DNA from: Planctomycetota bacterium
GTDB lineage: Bacteria; Planctomycetota; J058
DNA length: 64,000 bases
Reading direction: 5' to 3'
NCBI GenBank assembly: GCA_023954375.1
Contig: JAMLIC010000009.1
Coordinates: 1-64,000 of the forward strand
Shown piece by piece: positions 9,401 to 17,163 of the stretch (within the stretch, counting starts at the first letter, position 1; each line of letters starts with the position of its first letter). Under the pieces are notes generated by a model that worked only from the letters and a program-made list of their open reading frames with translations, had not been told where the DNA came from and ran no database searches. Made by a program: the position numbers and the translations under genes.

Positions 9401-11489
9401 GCGCGGCGGCCGCCTCGTCGCCGCGGCCCGCCTCGTCGAGCGCCCAGCAGAGCGAGCGCGTCGGCCAGCCCGAGCGCGCCCCCAGCCGCGCGTCGCGGGC
9501 GCGCAGGAGGGCCAGGGCCTCGTCGGCGCGGCCGAGGGCGCGCGCGGCCGAGAAGTAGCAGCGGGCGAAGTGCTCGCTCGTCTCGGCCAGGCAGCTGGCG
9601 AAGCGGTAGCGCTCGAGCGCCTCGTCGCGCCGGCCGGCGTCCCACAGGAGGTCGGCCGTCGTCGCGAGGAGCGGCGGGTCGAGGGGGCGGAAGCGGGCGC
9701 AGCGGCGGAGGAGCCGCAGGGCGTCGGCGTGGGTCCGCCCGTCGCGCGCGAGCTCGCTCGCCAGCCGCTGCCAGGCGATCGGGTCGGGCGGGTCGTGGCG
9801 CATGGCCTCGAGCGCCGCCAGGCGCTCCTCGCGCCGGCCGAGGTCCTCGAGCAGGCCGAGGCGCCACAGGCGCAGGGGGGCGTCCTCGGGGAAGCGCGCC
9901 AGGAGGCGGTCGACGGCCGCGAGCTGCCCCTCGAGGTCGCCGTCGTAGGCGCACAGGGCGGCGCGGGCGCGCAGCGTGACGAGGTGGTCGGGGTCGTCCG
10001 CCTCGAGCGCGGCGAGGCAGGCGGCCGCGCGCGGGCGGTCGTGCTCGACGAGCGCGCGCTGGAGCCCGTGGTGGTGGTCGCGGCGCGCGGCGTCGGGCAG
10101 GTCGAGGCCCTCGAGCCGCGCGGCCTCGGCGGCCGGGACGAGCGCCATGCCGAGCGGGCCGGTGGCGGCCTGCCGCTCGAGCAGGGGCCGGAGGACGAAC
10201 TCGGTCGTGCCCGGGTCGCGCGGGTCGCGGACGAGGAGCACGCCGCGGCGCCCGTCGAGCCCGGCGACGACCTGCAGGTGGGCCGACGTCGGGTGCTGCG
10301 TCGCGAGCGTGAACGGCACGCCGCGGGCGAGGAGCGCCCGCGCGGCGGCCTCGGTGACCGTGAACGGGCGCACGGCCCAGCCCCTCGCCTCCGCCCAGCT
10401 GCGCTCGGCGTGGCTCGGCGTGCCGTCGTAGCAGATCTCGGCCGCGAGCTCGAGGTGGTCGACCGGCTGGCGCCAGTGGCCGGCGATCATCGCCAGGCTG
10501 GCCGGGGCGCACGTGTCCTTGTGCTGGCGCACGAACGGCAGGTCGAGCTCGAGGCGGTCCGCCGGGGGGTCGGCCTCGAGGCGCTCGACGATGTGCTGGT
10601 GGAAGCCGCCCGCCTCCCGCGCGTCGGCGAGGCAGCCGGCGAGGTCGCCCGTGGCGTACCGCGCGTCCGAGCGCAGGCCGCGCGCCCAGCGGCGGCCGGC
10701 CGCCTCGAGGAGCGGGGAGAGGCGCTCGAACTCCTCGAGCGCCTCGAGCGCCTCGGCCGGGCGCCGCCGCTCCATGAGCAGCCCGGCGGCCTGGCCGGCG
10801 AGCGCGCCCGCGCGCAGGCGCCGGCGCGCCTCGGCCAGGAGCGCCAGCGCCTCGTCGACCTGGTCGCGCAGGAGGAGGAGGTGCGCGACGGCCTGGACGC
10901 CTGGCCGGAACCAGGGGCGCAGGGCGAGCGCGTGGCGGGCGGCCGCGAGCGCGTCGTCGTAGCGGTCGAGGTCCTCGAGGACGTTGGCGCGCTCGACGTG
11001 GAGCCAGGGATGGTCGGGGTCGCGCGCGAGCGCGCGGGCGAGCGCCGCCTCGGCCCCCTCGGCGTCGCGCATGCCGGCGAGCAGCGCGGCGGCCAGGCCG
11101 TGCCACTCGCCGCGCAGGAGCGCCGGGTGGTCCGGCGGCGTGGCGCGGAGCGCCTCCCAGGCGGCGAGGGGGCCGCGGCGCGCGCGCAGGGCGCGGACGC
11201 CGTAGCAGGCGGCGATCCCGTCGTCCGGGTGCTCGCGCCAGCCGCGGAGGTGGAGCAGGGTGCCGAGGCGGGTGGCGCCGAGGTTCATGGCGAGGCGGCC
11301 CGCCATGACGCGGCCGGCGGGGCCGCGCCAGGTCTCGAGCGGGCCGATCGCCCGCGCCAGGTCCCAGGCGGCGAGGTAGTCGCCGCGGGCGTAGGCCTCG
11401 CGGACGGCCTCCAGGGCGGCCGGATCGGGCGTGGTGATCGCCGGGGCGAGGTCGGCGACGGGCGGGGTCAAGGTCGGGGCGCTCCTCAC
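6459..11489 (-). CDS. Giant TPR protein with embedded C39-type cysteine peptidase domain
   Basis: 1676 residues. Most of it is TPR-like helical hairpins with the usual A-x-x-x-P spacing, from about 20-300 and again from 450 to the end. Residues ~310-445 form a C39-peptidase-like domain: Q322 (oxyanion), C327 in DTCAPAS, H404 in SAHLQVVAG and D422 in VRDPRDPG, a complete papain-like set. In transporters C39 domains cut leader peptides after double glycine; here no ABC transporter is adjacent, so the substrate is unknown. A hydrophobic C-terminal tail (GVGLLVALWRWLLLGVLAAG) could anchor it in a membrane. The GTG start at 11489 has no clear SD and lies directly beside a strong inverted repeat. 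Confidence 0.85.
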   Translation of the reverse strand: MRSAPTLTPPVADLAPAITTPDPAALEAVREAYARGDYLAAWDLARAIGPLETWRGPAGRVMAGRLAMNLGATRLGTLLHLRGWREHPDDGIAACYGVRALRARRGPLAAWEALRATPPDHPALLRGEWHGLAAALLAGMRDAEGAEAALARALARDPDHPWLHVERANVLEDLDRYDDALAAARHALALRPWFRPGVQAVAHLLLLRDQVDEALALLAEARRRLRAGALAGQAAGLLMERRRPAEALEALEEFERLSPLLEAAGRRWARGLRSDARYATGDLAGCLADAREAGGFHQHIVERLEADPPADRLELDLPFVRQHKDTCAPASLAMIAGHWRQPVDHLELAAEICYDGTPSHAERSWAEARGWAVRPFTVTEAAARALLARGVPFTLATQHPTSAHLQVVAGLDGRRGVLLVRDPRDPGTTEFVLRPLLERQAATGPLGMALVPAAEAARLEGLDLPDAARRDHHHGLQRALVEHDRPRAAACLAALEADDPDHLVTLRARAALCAYDGDLEGQLAAVDRLLARFPEDAPLRLWRLGLLEDLGRREERLAALEAMRHDPPDPIAWQRLASELARDGRTHADALRLLRRCARFRPLDPPLLATTADLLWDAGRRDEALERYRFASCLAETSEHFARCYFSAARALGRADEALALLRARDARLGARSGWPTRSLCWALDEAGRGDEAAAALEGALARRPDDGDLLLFAAEEAARRGDDARAADLLEAARPRAHAGDARRVAAALAASRGDLPAALALWREALEAEPLDLRAHDRVADLLTEVEGPAAACAHLAAAAARFPHHVGLQRRHVERLRELDPLGAEGPLLELIARLPGDAWAQREAALLRQDQRRLDEALAHAALACELDPASPASWGIRGDLARAAGRLDDAARWLRAALERRVDATYAIHGLVACAADAAARRDALAWVRDEALRQPSTGAALSAWRRALADEVGPAAALEELRAARAARPDRWDAWTVLLEALADAGEAQEALALVAEATARFPLRAAVWLVAARLHALQGDEEARLAALERAAEVDPEHGGAARTLGEALQRRGELARARRLLERAALRAPLVAANHGFLADVLWEADDRALALDRLERALRLDPGYHWAWGRLCAWARDHGEPGRPEAFARELTARRPHDATGWVRLAEALDGPGALDERLAALDRATTVDPRHVDAHDLRAELLAGAGRLDEALAACHPPAWRGEVAPLSLRGRLAWVWAERGDVDRARALMTEALEEAPDYVWGLGLLVRWCRDAGDDAAYLAHAERQVTLDADHPVPWGFAAEARLRAADRPGALAALRRSLDLAPDYAFGARLLLDLALEDRGQEDGAQEDGARAVAALHAAGEPARADAGAARLAALRRDRAAALEAFTALCGRAGEQAPDQDLVRAAHEALSAAGWGLSADRVLDEACARPQVAPGVAGRWAERCHAARRWREVEARLARPDDDAGWRAVACAWVERLGVGGARRGLRRLLRAHGGRLEGSTDTWASVGFALSRLDDHARAVAWLGDWRARDGLRPWMLLNYMLSLRARRRDEEARALSEYALTLAPDGTTPRHAAWLAVDAAAAGDAALAERHLAAVGAPAEAYDRLLVGLARATLDALAAQALWPTRAAFVAARAHEPAWREDPALRRAHARCLRRAAGAGGVGLLVALWRWLLLGVLAAG

Positions 11490-11490
11490 G

Positions 11491-11531
11491 GAGCCTGGGA
11501 CGGCCGACCCGGCGGGGCCTGTCCCGGGCTC
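11491..11531. promoter_or_regulatory. Long imperfect inverted repeat next to the TPR/C39 start
   Basis: The arms GAGCCTGGGAC and GTCCCGGGCTC (11 bp, one mismatch) enclose a GC-rich 19-base loop. A second small hairpin, CCTGG-CTA-CCAGG (11556-11568), lies just before the stop of the next gene at 11572. Together they fill the 82-base gap between two same-strand genes and may act as a terminator or attenuator; no T-run is present. Confidence 0.4.
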
Positions 11532-11571
11532 CCTGGGTGTGTAGCCGACCCGGGGCCTGGCTACCAGGTCG

Positions 11572-12357
11572 TCAACGACCCCCGCTGGCCCGCAGGTCCT
11601 CGATGCACCGGGCGTCGAACTGCGTGGGGACGGACCCGAGGTGCTGGATCAGCGTGCGGATCTCGGACGTCTCGATGCGCCAGTGCATGATGCAGCGCTC
11701 GTCGACGTCGTGGCCGCGGCGGTCCGGGTCCTCGTGCGGCGTGACCATGGGCGTGCCGTTGTTCACGAGGCCCAGGATGTGCCCGGCTTCGTGCACGAGC
11801 ACGGCCGCCTCGACCTCGGCGGAGGACGCGACGAGGTTGGCCGAGGCCACGATCGACTCGCGGAAGATCCCCACCGACGACGGGCCGTGCGCCCAGCCGA
11901 GGACGCGGGCGCCGCCGCTGTCCTGGTCCGAGCGGCCGTCGAGGTAGAGCATGTAGAGGACGACGGTCGTGCCGCTGGCGTGGTGGTCGCGGTGCTGCGC
12001 CTCGAGGGCGCGGTTCTCGGCCACCGAGTAGACGCCGCTGCCGGGCGGGATCGCATCGTCGACGAGGATCGTCACGCCGTCGGGCTTGTTGCAGCGCTCC
12101 TCGAGGCGCGTCCGCAGGACCTGGAGCGCCGCGGGCGAGGGCGCCTGGCCCTGCACGTGGTCGATCTCGACGAGCAGGTGGCGGTAGGTGGCGTCGGAGA
12201 GGAAGTCGCGCGCCGAGACGCCCGGGGCCACGGGGACGGGCGCCGGAGACGCGCCGCCGCCGCCGCCGGAGCGACTCGACGACGATCCGCCGCAGCCTTG
12301 CCAGACGAGGCCGGCGGTCGCGAGGCCGACGAGGGCGGGGGCGAGCAGGGGGCGCAT
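11572..12357 (-). CDS. Exported zinc metalloprotease-like lipoprotein
   Basis: 261 residues. The ATG at 12357 is chosen because GGGAGG lies 8 bases upstream and a hydrophobic signal (MRPLLAPALVGLATAG) follows, ending at a cysteine (WQGCGG) that is probably lipidated, although the lipobox is poor. The signature is HEAGHILGLVNNG, an HExxHxxG zinc site followed by H/D-rich sequence, as in matrixin-like metalloproteases. An N-terminal Ser/Gly-rich linker separates anchor and catalytic domain. Probably a surface- or periplasm-facing protease; the substrate is unknown. It follows the TetR gene by 41 bases on the same strand. Confidence 0.8.
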   Translation of the reverse strand: MRPLLAPALVGLATAGLVWQGCGGSSSSRSGGGGGASPAPVPVAPGVSARDFLSDATYRHLLVEIDHVQGQAPSPAALQVLRTRLEERCNKPDGVTILVDDAIPPGSGVYSVAENRALEAQHRDHHASGTTVVLYMLYLDGRSDQDSGGARVLGWAHGPSSVGIFRESIVASANLVASSAEVEAAVLVHEAGHILGLVNNGTPMVTPHEDPDRRGHDVDERCIMHWRIETSEIRTLIQHLGSVPTQFDARCIEDLRASGGR

Positions 12358-12365
12358 GGCGACTC

Positions 12366-12384
12366 CCTCCCCCCCGAGGGGAGG
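12366..12384 (-). promoter_or_regulatory. Hairpin holding the SD of the metalloprotease gene
   Basis: On the minus strand CCTCCCC, a 5-base loop TCGGG and GGGGAGG form a 7-bp stem. The 3' arm is the ribosome-binding site 8 bases before the ATG, so the folded mRNA would hide the SD. This is one of several such arrangements in the window. Confidence 0.5.
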
Positions 12385-12398
12385 ATACGCCGTGGCGC

Positions 12399-13112
12399 CT
12401 ACCCGGGCGAAGGGCGGGCGCTTCGCTCCGGTAACGCCGGGCGCGGCTCGGGCCGGCGGCGCGGGGCGTCGACGCACAGGGTGCGCATGACCGTGTCGAG
12501 GATCGTCTGCCGGCAGGCCTCGAGGCGCTCGGCGCCGAGGGCGTCCTTCTCGAGGATCAGCGAGATGAACCGCGCGTCGGCGAAGTAGCCCATGGTCACG
12601 GCGTAGATCGACAGCAGCACCTGCGGCGGGTCGACGCGGCGGAAGACCCCCTCCTGGATCCCGGCCTCGATGTAGCGGCAGGCGCGCTCGAACAGGGGGC
12701 GGAAGAAGGTGGTGACGATGCTCTCGAAGTAGCGCCCCTCGCCGCCGCTCCCCATGTAGGTGAGGCGGCCGAAGTGGGGGTGGCGGGCGACGTAGTCGAA
12801 GAAGCCGGCCACGAAGGTCTCGAGGCGCTGGACGCGGTCGTCGCCCGAGGCGGTGACGTCCTGGACGAGGCGGATGAGCTCGAACAGGATCCGGTCGAGG
12901 ACGGCGCGGTAGAGGCGCTCCTTCGACTCGAAGTAGTAGTGGATCATCGCCTTGGTGATCCCCGCCTCCTCGGAGATCGCCTGCGTGGTCGCGCCGGCGT
13001 AGCCCACGCGCGCGAACACCTGCTCCGCGGCGTCCAGGATCCGCGTCTCGGTCTCCTGGCGGTCGCCGGCGGGGCGCCCGCGCTTCTTCGTGGGCTTGCC
13101 GCGCCTGGTCAT
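12399..13112 (-). CDS. TetR/AcrR family transcriptional regulator
   Basis: 237 residues. A Lys/Arg-rich N-terminus precedes a classic TetR helix-turn-helix (TRILDAAEQVFARVGYAGAT, then QAISEEAGITKAMIHYYF and ESKERLYRAV, residues ~20-65). The rest is the helical ligand-binding and dimerisation domain, including FFDYVARHPHFGRL and a C-terminal region typical of TetR_C. The ATG at 13112 follows the stop of the lipoprotein gene by 2 bases, with GGAG immediately upstream, so the two are cotranscribed. Such regulators usually repress their own operon; the ligand is unknown. Confidence 0.92.
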   Translation of the reverse strand: MTRRGKPTKKRGRPAGDRQETETRILDAAEQVFARVGYAGATTQAISEEAGITKAMIHYYFESKERLYRAVLDRILFELIRLVQDVTASGDDRVQRLETFVAGFFDYVARHPHFGRLTYMGSGGEGRYFESIVTTFFRPLFERACRYIEAGIQEGVFRRVDPPQVLLSIYAVTMGYFADARFISLILEKDALGAERLEACRQTILDTVMRTLCVDAPRRRPEPRPALPERSARPSPG

Positions 13113-13114
13113 CG

Positions 13115-13753
13115 TCACTCCGGCAGGAGGAGCTCCGCCGTCAGGTGGTGGTCGTCCGGGCCGCCCTCGTCGTCCGAGAAGGCCGCCTTCACCTGGTCGA
13201 GGAGCGACGGGTAGACCGAGTTGATCATGTCCTCGCGCGAGCAGCCCCAGAGCGTGCCCGACGTCGCGACGACCTCCCTCGTCTCGGCGTCGTAGACGAA
13301 GAGCTCGAGCTTGGCCCAGCCCTGCTGCGCGTCGACGCCGAAGCTCAGGTCGGGCGACAGCACCGTCGGCCCGCCGAACGCCAGCGGCAGGGGCGGCGGC
13401 CCGATCAGCCAGCTCCCCTCCCAGAGCGCGTGGCTGGCGCAGCGGATCTCGAGCACCAGCTCGGCCTCGGGGCGGTCGACGATCAGCACGCCCGCGCGCG
13501 ACGTCTGCGCGCGCAGGGCGCTGAGCACGTAGCTCTTGTCGAGCGAGTCCAGGTAGGTGTCGTCCACGAACACCCGCCGCCCGGCGAGGGGCTTCGGGTC
13601 CCACTGCTTGATCGCGCGCTCGGCGGCGAGGCTCATGAGGAGCATCTCGGTCGACGTGCGCGCGGTCGTCGTGTGCCGGATCTCGCCGATGCACCCGGCG
13701 AGGGTCAGGGCGAGCGCGAGGGCCAGCGGGCGGGTGGTCATGTGGGGCGGCAT
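13115..13753 (-). CDS. Conserved lipoprotein, DUF6655-like
   Basis: 212 residues from 13753, or 208 from the inner ATG at 13741. The signal peptide ends in the lipobox LTLAGC, so the mature protein is lipid-anchored. The following T-T-T-A-R-T-S-T-E-M-L-L segment resembles a planctomycete family I recall as DUF6655 (memory, not checked). The rest is a globular alpha/beta domain (VFVDDTYLD, AELVLEIRC). No enzymatic motif is visible. It heads an operon with the TetR regulator, so it may be the regulated gene or a sensor of envelope state. Confidence 0.75.
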   Translation of the reverse strand: MPPHMTTRPLALALALTLAGCIGEIRHTTTARTSTEMLLMSLAAERAIKQWDPKPLAGRRVFVDDTYLDSLDKSYVLSALRAQTSRAGVLIVDRPEAELVLEIRCASHALWEGSWLIGPPPLPLAFGGPTVLSPDLSFGVDAQQGWAKLELFVYDAETREVVATSGTLWGCSREDMINSVYPSLLDQVKAAFSDDEGGPDDHHLTAELLLPE

Positions 13754-13842
13754 TCTAGGCGCCGGGGGCGGGGGAGGGGACGGTCAGCGGGGGGGCGGCC
13801 GCCGGCGTGAACGGGATGCGCGGTCGGGGTAGGCTGAAGGCC

Positions 13843-14097
13843 ATGACCGAGGCGGCCCGCGAGCTCCTGCGACGTGCCCTCGCCCTCTCTCCCGGTGAGC
13901 GCGTGAAGCTCGCCCACGAGCTGCTCGGGAGCGTCGTCGCGGACGACGAGTGGGCCGAAGAGCTCGATCCGGCCTTCGTCGCCGAGCTCGTGCGGCGCGC
14001 CTCGGACGAGCGCCCCGGCGTCCCGGCCGACGCGGCCTTCGACGAGGTCGAGCGCCGGCTCGCCGAACGCCGACGAGCTCGTGACCAGGCCGGTTGA
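13843..14097 (+). CDS. Antitoxin of a ParE-type toxin-antitoxin pair
   Basis: 84 residues. It contains ALALSPGERVKLAHELLGSV followed by an acidic D-D-E-W-x-E-E-L-D segment, the pattern of the 'addiction module component' family (TIGR02574-like). Such proteins bind the toxin with their C-terminal half and neutralise it. The ATG at 13843 is preferred over the upstream ATG at 13807 because the family starts near this point. The last 17 bases overlap the toxin start, so translation is coupled and antitoxin comes first, as expected. Confidence 0.85.
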   Translation: MTEAARELLRRALALSPGERVKLAHELLGSVVADDEWAEELDPAFVAELVRRASDERPGVPADAAFDEVERRLAERRRARDQAG

Positions 14098-14389
14098 GTT
14101 CCGGCCGGAGGCGCTGGAGGAGCTCGACGAGGGCGCGCGCTGGTACGAAGAGCGGCACGCAGGCCTGGGAGAGCGCTTCGTCGCCGAGGTCCGCGCGACG
14201 GTCGCGCGGATCGCGGACGCCCCGGAGGCGTGCACGCCCGTCGTCGGAGCACCGGGAGTACGGGGCGCGCGGGTGAAGGACTTCCAGCATCGGATCTACT
14301 TCGTCGAGCGCTCGGGCGTCCTCCGCGTGCTGGCGGTCTCGCACGACGCCAGGCGCCCGCGCTACTGGAGGAAGCGGCTCCGGAGCTGA
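14081..14389 (+). CDS. RelE/ParE family toxin
   Basis: 102 residues from a GTG inside the antitoxin gene. The fold signature is clear: EFRPEALEELDEGARWYEER at the N-terminus (helical hairpin), GERFVAEVRATVARIADAPE in the middle, and a C-terminal strand set with RIYFVERSGVLRVLAVSHDARRP. ParE members poison DNA gyrase, while RelE members cut ribosomal mRNA; which one applies cannot be told from sequence alone. The arrangement with the upstream antitoxin is canonical. Confidence 0.9.
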   Translation: MTRPVEFRPEALEELDEGARWYEERHAGLGERFVAEVRATVARIADAPEACTPVVGAPGVRGARVKDFQHRIYFVERSGVLRVLAVSHDARRPRYWRKRLRS

Positions 14390-14471
14390 CCCGGGCGAAG
14401 CGCGCCGGCGGCCACGCCATCGGTCGGCTGCCTGAACCGCGTGAAGGCGCAGCTGACCGGGCGAGGTCACG

Positions 14472-15680
14472 TCAGCGGGGGGCAGCCGCCTCGAGCAGCA
14501 GGCGGCGCTCGACCTCGAAGCCGACCCGCGGGGTCCACGCCGGCGCGGGCTCGACGCCCGGGACACGTCGCACGTCCTCCGGCGCGTCGATGCGCGCAGC
14601 GAGGTCGAGGGCCCAGCCTGCCAGGAGCGCCCGGAGCCGATCGACCCCGGCGGCCGCCCCGGGCGCGAGCGGAACGGCGAACCGGGCTGCGAACGCGGCC
14701 TCGGCCGCGCCGGCGCGCTCGAGCCCGGGGAGCAGCCGCTGCCGGGCCCAGCTCGCGAAGCCATCGGGGTCGCCGGGGGCGGCGGCCTGCCAGCGATCGA
14801 GGTCGGCCGCGAGCTCGGTCAGGCTCCGCGCGAGCGCCTCGTAGTGCTCCACGAGGTCGGCCTGCTGGCGCGCGGCAGCGTCCTCGCTCCCGAGGCGGAA
14901 CGAGCGCCGCCGCTCGAGCCGCCAGAGGCGCTCCTCGTCCTCCTCGCGCAGCCCCCCGCGAAGGCTCGCGGCGACCTCCCGGCGCTGACGGCGCAGGTCG
15001 AAGACGACCTCGACCTCGTAGTGCCCCGCCGGTAGGGCGCCGGAGAAGGCGCCGCAGCGGGCGAGGTACGTGCCGCCTTGGACCGGGACCTCCCGGCGCT
15101 GGAGGGGGCGACCGTCGAAGGCGACGGTGACGAGCAGCCGCGCGCCCGTGCCGACCCACGCGGCCTCACCCCGGACCTCGAGCCAGGTCCCGGTCTCCAG
15201 GGCGACGGCCTCGAGGGACGTGACCTCGATCGGCTCGTCCGGCAACGTGCGGGGCGGGGGCCACCGCGGAGGAGCCACGACCTCGAGGTTCACGGCCGCT
15301 CGCCCCCTGCGTCGGATGTCGACGACGATGCGGCGCGGGCCGAGCGGCGCGTCCTGGGGCACGATGAACACGAGACGCTCCGCCGTGCTCGCGATGACCA
15401 GGCAGGGGGCGCCGCCGCCGAGCGAGACGCGGAGCTCCTCGTGATGGCAGGTGTTCCTGGGCGGCGGCTGCCCCGGCGCGGGCTCGGGCAGCGGCGGACA
15501 GGCGTGCAGGTCCTGACCCACGAGGGTCAGGACCGAGCCGGCCGGCGCCGCCGTGACCGGTTCGCCGTCGAGGAGGACCGCGTGCACGACCGGTGGCCTG
15601 GGCTCCTCCGCCCGCGCCGCGCCGAGCGCGAACGTCAGGGCGGCCAGGCCGCCGAGCGCGCGCCGCGCCGCCGCGCGCAC
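14472..15680 (-). CDS. Exported protein, paralogous family copy 1
   Basis: 402 residues. A signal peptide (cleavage near ARA-EEP) is followed by an IPT/TIG-like beta domain with the family signature DLHACPPLPEPAPG and four cysteines around it, then LGPRRIVV. The C-terminal half is helical (residues ~230-400) and probably coiled-coil. The GTG start at 15680 lies 1 base after the stop of copy 2, so copies 1 and 2 are cotranscribed. Function is unknown; the fold and export signal suggest a periplasmic or surface binding protein. Confidence 0.8.
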   Translation of the reverse strand: MRAAARRALGGLAALTFALGAARAEEPRPPVVHAVLLDGEPVTAAPAGSVLTLVGQDLHACPPLPEPAPGQPPPRNTCHHEELRVSLGGGAPCLVIASTAERLVFIVPQDAPLGPRRIVVDIRRRGRAAVNLEVVAPPRWPPPRTLPDEPIEVTSLEAVALETGTWLEVRGEAAWVGTGARLLVTVAFDGRPLQRREVPVQGGTYLARCGAFSGALPAGHYEVEVVFDLRRQRREVAASLRGGLREEDEERLWRLERRRSFRLGSEDAAARQQADLVEHYEALARSLTELAADLDRWQAAAPGDPDGFASWARQRLLPGLERAGAAEAAFAARFAVPLAPGAAAGVDRLRALLAGWALDLAARIDAPEDVRRVPGVEPAPAWTPRVGFEVERRLLLEAAAPR

Positions 15681-15681
15681 G

Positions 15682-16914
15682 TCAGCGCGCCGCCGAGTCG
15701 ACGAGGATGAGGAGCCGCCGGCGCTCGGCCTCGAGCGCCTCGCGCGGGCTCCGCGACGGCGCGGGCGTCACGCCGGGCACCGCGCGGAGCGACGCGTCGA
15801 CCTCGAGCGCGGCCGCGAGCTCCGCGTACCAGCCGGCCAGGAGCGCGCAGAGCCGCGTGAGGCGCTCGCGGGCGCGCGGGGCCGGCGGGAAGGCGAAGCC
15901 CCGGTCGAAGGCGTCGGCCCGCCCGAGCGCCGCCGCGACGCAGGGGAGGAAGGTCGTCCGGGCCCAGGCCTCGAACGCCAGGCGATCGGCGGCGGCCTCT
16001 TGGTCGCCGAGGTCGGCGGCCAGGCGGGCGAGGTCCCGGGCGAGCGCGTGAACGTGCTCCTGGATCCGGCGGACCTCGGCCAAGACCTCACCGTGGGTGC
16101 CGAGTTGCAGTAAAGCGCCGAGGTCCACCCTCTCGAGCCGCTTGACGGCCGCCGGCGGAAGGGTCCGGGTCAGCTCGCTCGCCCCGTCCCGCGGCTCTTG
16201 CGCGAGCTCGAACACGACCTCGATGTGATAGGTCCCGAGCGGGAGTGGACGGAACGGCGCCTCGAACTCCGTCCGGAAGCGACCCTCCTCGACCGGGAGC
16301 CGCCGCGACGCGAGGGGCGGTCCGTCCTCGCCGCCGTAGAGCAGGAGCGCCTCGACCGAGCAGCCGTCCGGGAGCCCGGGGGCGCCGCCCTCGACGACGA
16401 AGCGGCGGAGGCCGTCGGTCCCCGTGACCAGCTGGAAGCGGGAGATGTGGAGCTCGCGCGGAGGCTGCCAGGTCTCGGTCGTGACGCAGCCCTGGCCGGG
16501 ACGGTAGAGCAGAGGAACGTGCTCGACCACCTCGAGGTCCAGCGTGGCCGTCCCCCTCCCCCGGATCGTCACCACGAGGGGGTGGCGCCCCAGCGGTGTG
16601 TCCTCCGGAACGATCAGGACGAGGCGCTCCGCGTCGTGGCTGAGGACCCCGCGCTGCTGGACACCGCCGAGCGTGACCTCGACCTCCTCGTGGCGGCACG
16701 TGCTCCTGGGGGGCGGCCCACCCGGCGCGGGCTCGGGCAGCGGCGGGCAGGCGTGCAGCCCGCTCCCGCGCACCTCGATCAGGTGGTCGGGCGAGACCGC
16801 GGTCACACGCCGCCGGTCGAGCCGCACCTCGGTCAGGACGGGCGGCCCCTCCTGGGCGCGCGCGGGCAGCGCGAAGGCAACGGCGAGCAGGGCAGCGATG
16901 AGGGGGCGGGTCAC
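15682..16914 (-). CDS. Exported protein, paralogous family copy 2
   Basis: 410 residues from the GTG at 16914. This start aligns with that of copy 3 (V/MTR-L-L-x-A-L-L), is preceded by AGGGG, and overlaps the stop of a short upstream frame by GTGA. The signal peptide ends near ARA-QEG. The signature GSGLHACPPLPEPAPGGPP and the LGRHPLVV strand match copies 1 and 3. This copy has an extra cysteine-containing loop near residue 150 (GQGCVTTETW). The C-terminal half is helical. Role unknown. Confidence 0.8.
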   Translation of the reverse strand: MTRPLIAALLAVAFALPARAQEGPPVLTEVRLDRRRVTAVSPDHLIEVRGSGLHACPPLPEPAPGGPPPRSTCRHEEVEVTLGGVQQRGVLSHDAERLVLIVPEDTPLGRHPLVVTIRGRGTATLDLEVVEHVPLLYRPGQGCVTTETWQPPRELHISRFQLVTGTDGLRRFVVEGGAPGLPDGCSVEALLLYGGEDGPPLASRRLPVEEGRFRTEFEAPFRPLPLGTYHIEVVFELAQEPRDGASELTRTLPPAAVKRLERVDLGALLQLGTHGEVLAEVRRIQEHVHALARDLARLAADLGDQEAAADRLAFEAWARTTFLPCVAAALGRADAFDRGFAFPPAPRARERLTRLCALLAGWYAELAAALEVDASLRAVPGVTPAPSRSPREALEAERRRLLILVDSAAR

Positions 16915-17045
16915 GACCGGGCCCCTGCGAGACATGGTGCGCCGCGGCCCGGCGTCGGGAGCCTCGAGCGGGCGTTCAGCCCCGGGGGCGGCGCTCGCAG
17001 GGCAGTGTCGGCCAGGGCCGAGCTCTCCACGCGGAGGACGCGCAC
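16911..17045 (-). CDS. Short coupled ORF, probably the decayed partner of copy 2
   Basis: 44 codons from a GTG preceded by GAGGTG. The bases around this start (about 17036-17070) match those around the start of the 135-aa lipoprotein upstream of copy 3 (19463-19495), and both frames end by overlapping the next start (GTGA here, ATGA there). The encoded peptide has lost the signal peptide and lipobox. It looks like an internally deleted version kept for translational coupling, or simply a relic. Confidence 0.4.
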   Translation of the reverse strand: MRVLRVESSALADTALRAPPPGLNARSRLPTPGRGAPCLAGARS

Positions 17046-17163
17046 GGGGCACCTCGGGCTCGAGGATACCCCTCGCTGCCGGCGACATCGACGGGCGCCG
17101 GGGAGCGCTGCGGTCCCGGCGCCGCCGGTCCCTGCGCCGAGGGCCGCTCGCGCCGCGATCCTC

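Noticed and set aside
6555..11690. A 1711-codon plus-strand open frame
   Set aside because: It is antisense to the TPR/C39 gene, has no domain and shows Arg/Gly/Val-rich shadow composition.
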